Origin: Rhodanobacter glycinis
GTDB taxonomy: Bacteria; Pseudomonadota; Gammaproteobacteria; Xanthomonadales; Rhodanobacteraceae
Length of the DNA stretch: 64,000 bases
Assembly: GCF_006438785.1 (NCBI RefSeq)
Contig: NZ_RCZB01000002.1
Coordinates: 62,001 to 126,000 of the forward strand
Reading direction: 5' to 3'
The notes under the pieces are model-generated. The model was not told the DNA's origin. It saw nothing but the letters and a program-made list of their open reading frames with translations, and did not search any database. Below, piece after piece: positions 45,586 through 54,386 of the stretch. Positions within the stretch are counted from its first letter, which is position 1. Every line of letters begins with the position of its first letter. The translations under genes and the position numbers were made by a program.

Positions 45586-46476
45586 TCACGCAAATGCCTT
45601 CGCCAGCCAGTCCACAAATACGCGCACGCGCGGCGATAGCTGGCGGCTGTGCGGGTACAGCAGCGAAACCGGCGAGGGTGTCGGCGGGTGCTCGGGCAAT
45701 ACCTCGACCAAGGTCTTGCCGGCCAGGTCGCGCTCGACGTGGTAGCGCGGTACCTGGATCAGGCCGAGGCCGAGCCGCGCGGCGGCGACATAGGTTTCGG
45801 CGTTGACGACGGAGGGGCGCGCGGGCAGCACGACGTTGCGCACGTCGTCGCCGGTGGTGAACTCGAGCGGTAACGGACTGCCGGTTGACGAGGAGACGAA
45901 GGCGATCATCTGGTGGCCGTCGAGATCGTCCGGCGTTTTCGGCGTGCCAAAGTGCTTAAGGTAGGCGGGGCTGGCGCAGGTGATTTCACCCAGCGTGGCC
46001 ACGCGTCGGCCGATCATGCTGCTGTCCTGCAGCGGGCCCACGCGCAACACGCAGTCGATACCTTCGCGGACCAGGTCGACCAAACGGTCGCCTTCGCCCA
46101 GATGCAGTTGCATGTCCGGATACGCCGCCAGGAAATCGGGTAGTCGCGGCAGCACGAAATGCCGGGCCAGCGTGCCATGCACGTCGACGCGCAGGATGCC
46201 GCGCGGCCTGGAATCGCGGAAGCCCGCTTCGGCATCCTCGATGTCGGCGATGATCGTCCTGCAGCGCCGGTAGTACGCCTCGCCATCGAGGGTGGGGCTG
46301 ACCTGACGAGTGGTGCGCTGCAGGAGTTGCGCGCCCAGACGCGCTTCCAGTTGCTTGATCGCACCGGTCGCGGTGGAGCGTGGCAGGCCGAGATCCTGCG
46401 CGGCCAGAGTGAAGCTGCGCCGATCGACGATGCGCATGAACAGGCGCATGGCATCCAGGGTATCCAGCTGGCGCAT
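45586..46476 (-). CDS. LysR family transcriptional regulator
   Basis: 296 residues. The N-terminal winged helix-turn-helix is DAMRLFMRIVDRRSFTLAAQDLGLPRSTATGAIKQLEARLGAQLL, followed by a periplasmic-binding-protein-like effector domain (RVDVHGTLARHFVLPRLPDFLAAYPDMQLHL, GLGLIQVPRYHVERDLAGKTLVEVLPEHPP). It is divergent from two short-chain dehydrogenases, the usual arrangement for a LysR activator/repressor and its targets. The ligand is unknown. Confidence 0.93.
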   Translation of the reverse strand: MRQLDTLDAMRLFMRIVDRRSFTLAAQDLGLPRSTATGAIKQLEARLGAQLLQRTTRQVSPTLDGEAYYRRCRTIIADIEDAEAGFRDSRPRGILRVDVHGTLARHFVLPRLPDFLAAYPDMQLHLGEGDRLVDLVREGIDCVLRVGPLQDSSMIGRRVATLGEITCASPAYLKHFGTPKTPDDLDGHQMIAFVSSSTGSPLPLEFTTGDDVRNVVLPARPSVVNAETYVAAARLGLGLIQVPRYHVERDLAGKTLVEVLPEHPPTPSPVSLLYPHSRQLSPRVRVFVDWLAKAFA

Positions 46477-46484
46477 TGTGCTGT

Positions 46485-46496
46485 CTATCCGAATAG
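46485..46496. promoter_or_regulatory. Imperfect dyad in the LysR/SDR intergenic region
   Basis: CTATCCGAATAG has matching CTAT/ATAG ends, 9 bp from the LysR start and about 90 bp before the SDR start. LysR proteins bind such short dyads (T-N11-A type) in divergent promoters. The match is weak. Confidence 0.3.
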
Positions 46497-46583
46497 TGTT
46501 GGCTGATGCGGGTAGATTATCCTCAAGGCCGCGCTAATCATACTTACTCCCACAGCCGAATGGTTCGGCGCTGGAGAGCAGGC

Positions 46584-47324
46584 ATGAACGAGAACATCAG
46601 CAAAGTCGCGATCGTCACCGGCGCCTCGCGCGGCATCGGCGCCGCGGTGGCCAGACGTCTGGCCCGCGACGGTTTCACGGTGGTGATCAATTACGCCGGT
46701 GATGTGGCGGCGGCCGAAGCGCTGGCGCGCGACATCGATGCCAGCGGTGGCCACGCGCTCGCCGCACAGGCGGATGTCAGCGATCCGGTGGCGGTACGCC
46801 AGTTGTTCGATGCGGCCGAATCCGCGTTCGGCGGGGTGGATGTGCTGGTCAACAACGCCGGCATCATGCAACTGGCGAACCTGGCCGATGCCGACGACGC
46901 GGCATTCGACCGGCAGATCGCGGTGAATCTCAAGGGCAGCTTCAACACGTTGCGCGAGGCGTCCACGCGACTGCGTGCCGGTGGCCGCATCATCAATTTT
47001 TCGTCCAGCGTGGTTGGCCTGCTGCAGCCGGGCTACGGCATCTATGCCGCCACCAAGGCCGCCGTCGAGGCGATGACCAGCGTGCTGGCGAAGGAGTTGC
47101 GCGGTCGCAACATCACCGTCAACGCGGTCGCGCCCGGTCCCACCGCGACCGATCTGTTCCTCAACGGCAAGTCGCCGGAGCTGATCGACCGTCTGGCCAG
47201 ACTGGCGCCGCTGGAGCGGCTGGGCCAGCCCGAGGACATCGCCGATGTGGTGGCGTTCCTTGCCGGCGCCGACGGCGGTTGGGTCAACGGCCAGGTGCTG
47301 CGCGCCAACGGCGGAATCATCTGA
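46584..47324 (+). CDS. Short-chain dehydrogenase/reductase
   Basis: 246 residues from ATG 46584 with GGAGAG upstream. Complete classical SDR: the NAD(P)-binding TGASRGIGAAVARR, NNAG, the catalytic serine in SSSVVG, and YAATK (Tyr and Lys). It ends in GGWVNGQVLRANGGII, the usual FabG-like close. The motifs support a 3-oxoacyl or ketone reductase type, NADP preferred (Arg after the glycine motif); substrate unknown. First of two SDR genes beside the LysR regulator. Confidence 0.93.
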   Translation: MNENISKVAIVTGASRGIGAAVARRLARDGFTVVINYAGDVAAAEALARDIDASGGHALAAQADVSDPVAVRQLFDAAESAFGGVDVLVNNAGIMQLANLADADDAAFDRQIAVNLKGSFNTLREASTRLRAGGRIINFSSSVVGLLQPGYGIYAATKAAVEAMTSVLAKELRGRNITVNAVAPGPTATDLFLNGKSPELIDRLARLAPLERLGQPEDIADVVAFLAGADGGWVNGQVLRANGGII

Positions 47325-47381
47325 ACTCGCGGACGCGCCGCGTTCGCGGCGCGCATCCAATCCATTCGAAGGAGTCATCCC

Positions 47382-48290
47382 ATGCAACAGGTCATCGTGA
47401 TCACCGGCGCGTCCAGCGGTTTCGGCGCACTCACCGCACGCGCACTCGCCGATGCGGGTCATGCCGTCTACGCCGGCATGCGCGAGACGGAAACGCGCAA
47501 CGCGCCACAGGTGGCATTGCTGCAACAGTACGCCGCGGAGCATGCGGTGGATCTGCGCGCGGTGGAGCTGGATGTAGCGTCGGAGGCCTCGGTCGAGCAA
47601 GGCATCCGGGCCGTGATCGCCCAAAGCGGTCGTCTCGACGTGATTATCCACAACGCCGGGCACATGTCGTTCGGTCCGGCCGAGGCGTTCACGCCCGAGC
47701 AGTTCGCGCAGCTGTACGACACCAACGTGCTGAGCACCCAGCGGGTGAATCGCGCCGCGCTGCCACAGCTGCGCAAACAGGGGCGCGGCCTGGTCGTGTG
47801 GGTATCCAGCAGCAGCGCGCGCGGCGGTACGCCACCGTATCTGTCACCGTACTTCGCGGCGAAGGCGGCGATGGATTCGCTCGCCGTCAGCTACGCCAGC
47901 GAGCTGAGCCGCTGGGGCATTGAGACCTCGATCATCGTGCCCGGCGCCTTCACCAAAGGCACCCATCATTTCGCGCATTCGGGCAAGCCGGCCGACGCCG
48001 CGCGTGCGGCGGAATATGACAACGGGCCGTATGCCGGCCTGCCGGAGCAGAGCCTGCACGGCCTGGCCGCGCTGGAACCGGCCGATGCCGATGCCGGCGC
48101 GGTAGCGCGCGCCATCGTGGACGTCGTCGACGCGCCATTCGGTCGGCGGCCGTTCCGCGTCCACATCGATCCGTCCAGCGACGGTGCCGAGATCGTCAAC
48201 GGCGTGGCCGACCGGGTGCGCGCCGAGTTGTTCTGGCGGATCGGCTTGCAGGATCTGTTGCGCCCGGCGCAAATCGCGGATCGCCCGTAA
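47382..48290 (+). CDS. Short-chain dehydrogenase/reductase
   Basis: 302 residues. The cofactor motif is TGASSGFGALTARALADAGHAVYAG; the catalytic motifs are HNAGHM, VSSSSARGG and YLSPYFAAKAA (Tyr and Lys). It belongs to the SDR_c group with a longer C-terminus (GRRPFRVHIDPSSDGAEIVNG). It is preceded by a GAAGGAG-type site and lies 57 bp after the first SDR, so both are probably one LysR-controlled operon. Substrate unknown. Confidence 0.92.
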   Translation: MQQVIVITGASSGFGALTARALADAGHAVYAGMRETETRNAPQVALLQQYAAEHAVDLRAVELDVASEASVEQGIRAVIAQSGRLDVIIHNAGHMSFGPAEAFTPEQFAQLYDTNVLSTQRVNRAALPQLRKQGRGLVVWVSSSSARGGTPPYLSPYFAAKAAMDSLAVSYASELSRWGIETSIIVPGAFTKGTHHFAHSGKPADAARAAEYDNGPYAGLPEQSLHGLAALEPADADAGAVARAIVDVVDAPFGRRPFRVHIDPSSDGAEIVNGVADRVRAELFWRIGLQDLLRPAQIADRP

Positions 48291-48437
48291 ATTGCGCGCC
48301 ATCGATGTGTGATGCCAACGGCGAGTAGCCGCACCCATGGATGGCAGGCGCGCAGGGCGGCGCTTACTCGCAGCGCGGCTGATGGCTCATGCCGGTGCCT
48401 GAAAGGGACGTCATGCAGCTTCCTGAATCCGAGCGGC

Positions 48438-48783
48438 TCACGCTGCGGCTACCCGGTTGCGTGAAAGAAGATATTTCGCGCGCAGGTTGTCGTACGACTC
48501 CAGATGATCGTCCAGCCACAGCTTGAATTTCGTGGTGAACAAGTCAATCGACGGCCTTGCCTCCTTTCGCATCAACCCGAGGTGCTGTCGCCACCGGTGT
48601 CGTCGCGGCTTGGCATGGCGATCGCCCCATCGCCATGCCAGATCAGCGTACAGATGCTCAAAGAAAGCCGTCTCGGGCAGGGGTACACATCCGGGTGTGC
48701 CTGGCAAGCAAGGTTTGCACGACAGTCGTGCCTGAGCGCGGACATCCAACGATAAAAGTCCGTTGCACAGCGCGTATCTCCAT
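48438..48783 (-). pseudogene. Sulfotransferase-like gene remnant with frameshift
   Basis: From ATG 48783 the frame reads FIVGCPRSGTTVVQTLLARHT, the PAPS-binding loop of sulfotransferases, then runs into a stop about 41 codons in (RDGFL). The continuing homologous sequence (PLPETAFFEHLYADLAWRW, RKEARPSIDLFTTKFKLWLDDHLESYDNLRAKYLL) is in another frame and ends at 48438. The total of 346 bases is not a multiple of three, as expected for one frameshift. Normal sulfotransferases have about 250-300 residues, so this copy is also truncated. Likely non-functional. Confidence 0.65.
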
Positions 48784-48920
48784 CAACTGAAGCCGGAAGC
48801 TCAAACCCGGCCATCCGAGTTCAAACGCACCCGAATCCGGGCGGTCGACGTGTGAATGAATCGGGAGGCATGTTCCATGTCGCGAAACACTGACGAGGCA
48901 GGAAGCTGCAGTTTTCGGAT

Positions 48921-49196
48921 GTGGCAGCGCAGGGTACGGAGCAACTTCGCTACGCGCATTGCAACCGCTTTCAGACGGATCGCGCCGAGGTGACGTTCAG
49001 CCGCGCCGATGCCGATTACGCCGTGTTCGACTTCACCGAGAGCGGCAAGCGCCGCGCGGGCGTGCATGTCACTACCGCGGACGGCGCGGCGAATGAGGTT
49101 AGCTGCGTCGGGCCGATCCACGGACGGCTGAACTCGCTCGGCCAGCGTCTGCCGTGCGACAACGACAGCACGTTCAATGGTGGGCAGTGCCCATGA
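48921..49196 (+). CDS. Hypothetical protein or gene fragment
   Basis: A 91-codon frame from GTG 48921 reads QGTEQLRYAHCNRFQTDRAEVTFSRADADYAVFDFTESGKRRAGVHV and ends in LNSLGQRLPCDNDSTFNGGQCP. The cysteine spacing and polar mature-like sequence look like the C-terminal part of a secreted protein. The same frame has a stop only a few codons upstream (TGA at about 48893), and no ribosome site was found, so the N-terminal part may have been lost. No family recognised. Confidence 0.4.
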   Translation: MAAQGTEQLRYAHCNRFQTDRAEVTFSRADADYAVFDFTESGKRRAGVHVTTADGAANEVSCVGPIHGRLNSLGQRLPCDNDSTFNGGQCP

Positions 49197-49224
49197 CTTC
49201 GCTGGACGTAGTGGACGGCGCGGG

Positions 49225-49761
49225 TCAGGGCTGTTGCGGCGCCGTGTCGCCGTCGTCACCGGGATGTGCGTCGGCCGCAGGCACACCGGCGAACGTCAGG
49301 GTCCGGCCGTTGGCGTCTGCCAGGGTGAGCAGAGGGGTGTGGCCGGCACTCGACAGGATCAGCGTGGGCCCACCCTGCAGCACGGTCGTAATGGTGGTAT
49401 CGCGCTGGGTCAGCGTCGGGTCGGCGCAGGCCATCCTGGTCTGCAGCAGCTGTGTGGTGACGAGATGGCCTTCGACGATGCGGTAGCTGCCGCTGATGCG
49501 GTTGCAGGCGTTGCTCACGCTGATCCGGTCGGCGCTGAAATCGAGTTGCAGCGGTTTGTCCGGCAGACCCAGCAGTGCGTCGAGACGCCTGTTGCTGCCG
49601 TCAACGGCATCGCGCAATTGCCAGTGCTGGCGTGAGAGCGTGGTGCTGGAAATCGTGACTGCGGCGTCGGCCTGCGGCGCGGTGGCGGCGCGTGTGGCTG
49701 CATCGGGCCCGGCCATGCAGGAGGCGAGCGTGAGCGGGAGCAACATGAGCAGGGCTTTCAT
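49225..49761 (-). CDS. META/HslJ-like (DUF306) lipoprotein
   Basis: 178 residues from ATG 49761 with GGAGGC upstream. Signal peptide ends in the lipobox LASC, so the mature protein is a lipoprotein anchored at Cys15. The META-domain pattern is present: HWQLRDAVDG, LQLDFSADRISVSNACNRISGSY, and TRMACADPTLTQRDTTI. HslJ in E. coli is an outer-membrane, heat-inducible protein linked to novobiocin tolerance; that role is known for the homologue, not shown here. Confidence 0.85.
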   Translation of the reverse strand: MKALLMLLPLTLASCMAGPDAATRAATAPQADAAVTISSTTLSRQHWQLRDAVDGSNRRLDALLGLPDKPLQLDFSADRISVSNACNRISGSYRIVEGHLVTTQLLQTRMACADPTLTQRDTTITTVLQGGPTLILSSAGHTPLLTLADANGRTLTFAGVPAADAHPGDDGDTAPQQP

Positions 49762-49967
49762 GCAATGCCTCCGGGAGCGGTGGTCGGGACAGGTTAACGC
49801 GCTGCGCTGCATGGCGCACCGCGCCTGGCAGGCGGCGCAGGTGCAGCGTTCAGGTAATCCGGCTGCTGTATGCCGGCGGACAGGCCCATGCGCGCTGGTG
49901 TCATGCGTGCTTGCGCCGGTGCGCGGCTGTGTTATGACAACAGCAACATCCCGTGCAGGATTTTCCC

Positions 49968-51638
49968 GTGTTGCCTCGCCGTCATCATGTCCTTCGTTGC
50001 TTCGCCGTGCTGCTCCTGCTGCTGGGGGCGACACTGCATGCACAGACGCCGGCGGAGCCGCCGTTGAGTCCGGTGGCCGAGCAGATCCGCGAGCGCATCG
50101 AGCAGTGGCGTGCCGTGCAAGCGGACGCAAGTACGCCGCCGGAGCTCGATCAGGCGGTGATGACTTTCTATGAGCAGGCCCGATTTGCGCCGGCGTGGAC
50201 GCGGTCGGACAACCTCGACCAGTTGTTCGCCGCACTGCGTGATGTGGCGGGTGACGGCCTCGACCCGGAAGACTACGCGCTGGGCGAACTGCAGCGCCGC
50301 CGCAGCGTGCTCAGCGATCCGCAGGCGACCGCGCAACAGCGCGCCCAGTTCGACCTGCTGGCCACCGACGCCTGCTTCGCCGCGCTGCTGCACCTGTACC
50401 GGGGCAAGGTCGATCCGGCCACGCTGGATACGCACTGGAATTTCGATCCGCGTCAGATCGAGCAGGCGCGCGGCCTGCAGGCCTTGCGCGACGCGCTGGC
50501 GCCGGGTGCGATCACCGGCCTGTTCGAGCGTGCGCGACCGCAGCACCCGCTGTACGGCCGGCTGCGCACAGCACTGGCGAAACTGCGCGAGGTGGCGGCG
50601 CGAGGTGGCTGGCCGCTGCTTGCCGACGGCGCCACCCTGAAGCCCGGTGTCAGCGACCCACGCGTGCCGCTGCTGCGCGAGCGCCTGCGGCTGGGCGAAT
50701 ACCCGGCCGGCGATGCCACCGACGACCATTACGACTCCACCCTGGAGGCCGCGCTCAGGCAGTTCCAGCGCGAACAATATCTGATCGCAGATGGCCACCT
50801 GGGCAAAGCCACGCTGGCGGCACTGAACGTGCCGGTGGCCGCGCGCATCGGCCAGCTCCGGGTGAACCTGGAGCGGGCGCGCTGGCTGCTGCACCAGTTG
50901 CAGGGGCGCTTCGTGGTGGTCGATATCGCCGGTTACCAGGTGATCTACTACAACGACGGCAAGCCGGTCTGGCGCGCGCGCGTGCAGGTGGGCAAACCAT
51001 ACCGCAGCACACCGGTGTTCAAGTCGACGATCACCTACATCACGCTCAACCCGACCTGGACGGTGCCGCCCACCATCCTGAAGAACGACGTGCTGCCCAA
51101 GCTGCGGCGGAACGCCGGCTACCTCGCCGCCAACCGCATCCGCGTGTTCGATGGACGCGGCCGCGAGCTGGCGCCTGCAAGCGTGAACTGGGCCAGCCCG
51201 CGCGGCGTCGTGTTGCGCCAGGATGCGGGCCCGGGCAATTCGCTGGGGCGGCTGGCGATCCGCTTTCCCAACGACTACGCGGTCTACCTGCACGACACGC
51301 CACACCAGGAGCTGTTCGCCAACGAGCAGCGCGCGAACAGCTCCGGCTGCATCCGGGTGGAGCGTCCGCGCGAACTGGCCGAACTGCTGCTCGATGATCC
51401 CGTCGCGTGGAATCGCGCTGCCATCGACCGCGCGATCGACACGCTGAAGACCCAGACCGTGATGCTGCGCGAGCCGGTGACGCTGTTGCTGGCGTACTGG
51501 ACGGTGGACCTGCACGATGGCGGCCGGCCCGGCTTCCGCCCCGATGTCTACCAGCGCGATGGCAACCTGCTGGCCGCACTGGATCGCCCGCGGCGGTCGC
51601 CCTGGCTGGTCGTCACCGGCACGCCGGGCACCCGCTGA
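49968..51638 (+). CDS. Murein L,D-transpeptidase, YcbB type
   Basis: About 556 residues from GTG 49968 (AGGA seven bases upstream); GTG 49953 is a possible longer start. Signal-like N-terminus, a YcbB-type scaffold (AWTRSDNLDQLFAAL, DGLDPEDY), a peptidoglycan-binding helix (ALRQFQREQYLIADGHLGKATLAAL), and the YkuD catalytic domain with YITLNPTWTVPPTI, HDTP and SSGCIRVERP (catalytic Cys461). It forms 3-3 cross-links or attaches proteins in the periplasmic cell wall. The architecture matches LdtD/YcbB. Confidence 0.93.
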   Translation: MLPRRHHVLRCFAVLLLLLGATLHAQTPAEPPLSPVAEQIRERIEQWRAVQADASTPPELDQAVMTFYEQARFAPAWTRSDNLDQLFAALRDVAGDGLDPEDYALGELQRRRSVLSDPQATAQQRAQFDLLATDACFAALLHLYRGKVDPATLDTHWNFDPRQIEQARGLQALRDALAPGAITGLFERARPQHPLYGRLRTALAKLREVAARGGWPLLADGATLKPGVSDPRVPLLRERLRLGEYPAGDATDDHYDSTLEAALRQFQREQYLIADGHLGKATLAALNVPVAARIGQLRVNLERARWLLHQLQGRFVVVDIAGYQVIYYNDGKPVWRARVQVGKPYRSTPVFKSTITYITLNPTWTVPPTILKNDVLPKLRRNAGYLAANRIRVFDGRGRELAPASVNWASPRGVVLRQDAGPGNSLGRLAIRFPNDYAVYLHDTPHQELFANEQRANSSGCIRVERPRELAELLLDDPVAWNRAAIDRAIDTLKTQTVMLREPVTLLLAYWTVDLHDGGRPGFRPDVYQRDGNLLAALDRPRRSPWLVVTGTPGTR

Positions 51639-51660
51639 AGCCATTGCAGGCTCAACCGGC

Positions 51661-51696
51661 AAAAAAAAAGCCGCGCCGGGCAGGACCGGGCGCGGC
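51661..51696 (-). terminator. Intrinsic terminator reading on the minus strand
   Basis: Nine A residues (51661-51669), read as U on the minus strand, follow a GC stem GCCGCGCC (51670-51677)/GGCGCGGC (51689-51696). It would stop transcription coming leftward from the TrmO gene, 148 bp downstream of that gene's stop. Confidence 0.7.
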
Positions 51697-51843
51697 GAAC
51701 GTTTGAACCGACCACTGCCAGGTGCATCGGCGCCGTCGACGTGAGCCGTCACGACCCGGACAGTGTGACTCTGGTGCGTCTCAGGGACTGGGACCGGCTT
51801 ACGCGGCAGCGTGACCGGCGGTAGCGGCCGCTGCGGCAGCTGC

Positions 51844-52413
51844 TCATGACGCGCTAGCGTCGTCTTCCGCGCCCGGCACCGGCTTTCGCGGCTTGCGCGG
51901 CCCTGGCGCGGAGTGCCGCCCGTGCGTCGCGTCGATCGCGTCAATCCAGCCTGCGCGCGAATCGGGAAAGGCATCGGCGTAGGGTACGTATGGCTTGATG
52001 TCGAGGATCGGCGTGCCGTCGAGCAGGTCCATGCCGCGCACGCGCAATGCGTGCGCCCCGACTTCGACCAGCTCGACTGCGGACAGCCCGATCGGGTTCG
52101 GGCGGTGCGGCGAGCGGGTGGCCAGCACGCTGCGCTTACCGCCACCACGCGGTGGCCGTACTTCGGCCTTCCAGCCTTCGCTGCGATGGAACACGAATAC
52201 CAGCCAGATCCGCTCGAAGCCGGCGAGGTCGCGGAACGCAGCGGCGGGGAAGCCCTCCACAAATTCGATGGTGGCCTCGGCCGCCGCTTCCGTCTCGGTG
52301 CCGGCAATCACGGTGGACTGGTGCGGCGCGTCGATCCGGCGCACGTACGGCGAGCGCACGAATGCGATGGGCGGGCAGGAGAATGCGATGGGGGTATCGT
52401 GCATGGCGGACAT
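51844..52413 (-). CDS. trmO: tRNA (N6-threonylcarbamoyladenosine(37)-N6)-methyltransferase
   Basis: 189 residues of the TrmO/TsaA (YaeB) family, which methylates the t6A at position 37 of tRNA-Thr to m6t6A. Motifs: FVRSPYVRRIDAPHQ, FRDLAGFERIWLVFVFHRSEG, RSVLATRSPHRPNPIGLSAVELV, and LDIKPYVPYADAFPDSRAGW. The C-terminus is basic and proline-rich, shorter than the E. coli protein's extra domain. Start at 52413 is supported by the conserved N-terminal IAFVRSP spacing. Confidence 0.92.
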   Translation of the reverse strand: MSAMHDTPIAFSCPPIAFVRSPYVRRIDAPHQSTVIAGTETEAAAEATIEFVEGFPAAAFRDLAGFERIWLVFVFHRSEGWKAEVRPPRGGGKRSVLATRSPHRPNPIGLSAVELVEVGAHALRVRGMDLLDGTPILDIKPYVPYADAFPDSRAGWIDAIDATHGRHSAPGPRKPRKPVPGAEDDASAS

Positions 52414-52479
52414 GATGCGGCATTATCCATCCCTGCACCGCTTCCCCCTTGGTTCCATGAACCTTCCCCCGAGGACGCC

Positions 52480-52854
52480 ATGAAATACCTGGTGATGATC
52501 TATAGCGACGACACCCTGCTGGGCGCGCTGCCCGAAGGCGAATTCGACACGATGATGCACGGCTGCTTCATGCACGCGGACGAACTGCAGAAAGACGGAC
52601 ACCTGCATGATTCGCAACAGCTGGAGGCGCCGGCCACGGCGAAGACCCTACGGGTGCGCGACGGCCGCGTCAGCGTGGTCGACGGGCCGTTCGCCGAGAC
52701 CAAGGAATACCTGGGCGGTTTCAACCTGATCGAGGCCGAGAACATGGACGAGGCGGTGCGGATCGCCTCGGAATTCCCGTGGTCGCGCACCGGCGCGATC
52801 GAAATCCGGCCGGTGCGCGACATGAATGCAGTGCGCCGCCGCGTGGGCGCGTGA
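52480..52854 (+). CDS. YCII-related DGPF-domain protein
   Basis: 124 residues from ATG 52480 with GAGGA upstream. The fold signature is MKYLVMIYSDD and VVDGPFAETKEYLGGFNLIEAENMDEAVRIASEFPW, ending with IEIRPVRDM. Members of this group, often next to RNA polymerase ECF sigma factors, are of unknown function. No sigma factor gene is nearby. Divergent from trmO with a short gap, so the promoters overlap. Confidence 0.87.
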   Translation: MKYLVMIYSDDTLLGALPEGEFDTMMHGCFMHADELQKDGHLHDSQQLEAPATAKTLRVRDGRVSVVDGPFAETKEYLGGFNLIEAENMDEAVRIASEFPWSRTGAIEIRPVRDMNAVRRRVGA

Positions 52855-52920
52855 CGATCGGCGCTTCCCCCGTGGCGACGGACGCGCCACCATGCGATTC
52901 CCGCCTGCCGTGATCCGCCC

Positions 52921-53454
52921 ATGAATTCCTCCGACGACGACTACGATGGCGAGCGCGAATTCGACGATGTCGATGAGGACTCGGTTGAGGCGAAGGTCTG
53001 GCAGCTGCTGCTGCTGATCAACCCCGGCGACGAGGAAACCGCGCTGCTGCAGTTCAATGACTACCGCGAGGCGATGGCCGACGCGGATGCCGACGGGGTC
53101 GAGCCGATCGAGGTGATCGGCCGGGTGATCGACTGGCGCTCCGGCTTCATCGTCGACGCGAACGACCTGCGTTCGCTGGTGCAGGCGGTGAACGAATTGT
53201 CCTCGCGCTGGAATCTTTCGATCGACTGGAACGGCGATCCGGACGATGACGAATTCTTCGACGACATGGACGCGGCCGAACTGTTCTCGATCGCCTACGA
53301 CCGCCTGGCCGAGTTCGGCTACACGCTGTGGGCGTGGGAAACCGATGGCGACACCTATGCGGGCTGGATGACGCTGACCCGCGACGGTGAACCGCTGCGC
53401 GAGCTCGCCACCGCGCTGGGCATCAACCTGCGGCTGGGCAGTGAAGTGAGCTGA
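52921..53454 (+). CDS. Acidic DUF6630-like protein
   Basis: 177 residues, very acidic at the start (SSDDDYDGEREFDDVDEDSVEA) and in the middle (WNGDPDDDEFFDDMD). The block VWQLLLLINPGDEETALLQFNDYREAM and VIDWRSGFIVDANDL, with TLWAWETDGDTYAGWMTL near the end, resembles DUF6630 proteins of Xanthomonadales. Cytoplasmic, no known function. It follows the YCII gene by 66 bp. Confidence 0.72.
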   Translation: MNSSDDDYDGEREFDDVDEDSVEAKVWQLLLLINPGDEETALLQFNDYREAMADADADGVEPIEVIGRVIDWRSGFIVDANDLRSLVQAVNELSSRWNLSIDWNGDPDDDEFFDDMDAAELFSIAYDRLAEFGYTLWAWETDGDTYAGWMTLTRDGEPLRELATALGINLRLGSEVS

Positions 53455-53469
53455 GCGGCGGGCGGTGGG

Positions 53470-54369
53470 CTAGTCCGCCAGCGCGGTGTCCACCGGCCGT
53501 CCGGCCAGCCACAACGCCAGGTTCCTGACATAGCGTTCGATCGAGCGTTGCGCCTCTGGCGAATGCGCCAGGGCGTCGCCCGGCGGTTCGGCGACGAAGC
53601 TGGGTGCGCCCAGCTGCGGATTCCAGTTGTAGTCGGCGAAGTGGTGGAAGGTCGACTGCGCGATGGCGGGTCCGCCATCGGCCGAGGGCTCGAACGCCAC
53701 CACGAGGTTGAATTCTGCGCCGCTGACCGTGCTGCGGCCGGTCGCGATCACCCGCGCACTCGGATCGTCCGCCGGCTTGCCGACGGCGCCTTCATGCGGA
53801 TGCGCAGGCAGGCAATGCACGGTGCCGTCGGGCGAGTCCGGATCGGTCAGCACCGCATGCAACGGCGCGCTGATCCGGATGTGCTGGAAATCGCCATTGG
53901 CACCGGAATGGTAGTTGGGCCACAGGATGTCGCTGGCGAAGGTATCGTCGATGCAGTGACGCGCCGGGTCGGGCTCGGGATGCTTCGAATGGAAGAAATG
54001 CGCGGCACCGACGCCGCCCAGCGTGCACACCGAACAGCCCAGATCCATGTGGTCGCGCGTCACCAGCAGGCCGCCGCCGCGCTGGCGGAAACGCGAGATG
54101 GCGGCGCAGTCTTCCTCGGTGAGTCCGTCGCCGGTATCGACGGCGAACAGCCACATCTCATCGAACGATGACGTGTCCAGTTGCGACAGCACGCTGTCGG
54201 GCGCCCCGGACGGATCGCGGTCACGCGCCGTCACCTCGAACAGCGGCGTGCCGGCCATGTCGCGCAGGCCGGCCAGATAGTCGCGCAACAGGCCGAAGCG
54301 GCCGATATGCCAATCGTCGATGACGGTGGGAATCGTCGTCTGCAGCAGGATCTTGCTGGGCTGGCTCAT
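53470..54369 (-). CDS. Hypothetical protein with glutamine-amidotransferase-like/ThuA-type fold
   Basis: 299 residues. The N-terminal half resembles a flavodoxin-like or ThuA-type glutamine amidotransferase fold (FDEMWLFAVDTGDGLTEEDCAAISRFRQRGGGLLVTRDHMDLGCSVCTLG), with a cysteine-containing loop and histidine-rich follow-up (AAHFFHSKHPEPDPARHC). No strict GAT triad was identified. The C-terminal part includes STFHHFADYNWNP. It lies 17 bp after a UBP-type zinc-finger gene on the same strand, so the two are probably an operon. Function unknown. Confidence 0.65.
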   Translation of the reverse strand: MSQPSKILLQTTIPTVIDDWHIGRFGLLRDYLAGLRDMAGTPLFEVTARDRDPSGAPDSVLSQLDTSSFDEMWLFAVDTGDGLTEEDCAAISRFRQRGGGLLVTRDHMDLGCSVCTLGGVGAAHFFHSKHPEPDPARHCIDDTFASDILWPNYHSGANGDFQHIRISAPLHAVLTDPDSPDGTVHCLPAHPHEGAVGKPADDPSARVIATGRSTVSGAEFNLVVAFEPSADGGPAIAQSTFHHFADYNWNPQLGAPSFVAEPPGDALAHSPEAQRSIERYVRNLALWLAGRPVDTALAD

Positions 54370-54386
54370 GTCGTGTGCTCCGCAGG

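Noticed and set aside
49932..52307. Minus-strand frame of 791 codons spanning the L,D-transpeptidase and trmO
   Set aside because: It covers two well-supported genes and has no coherent domain.
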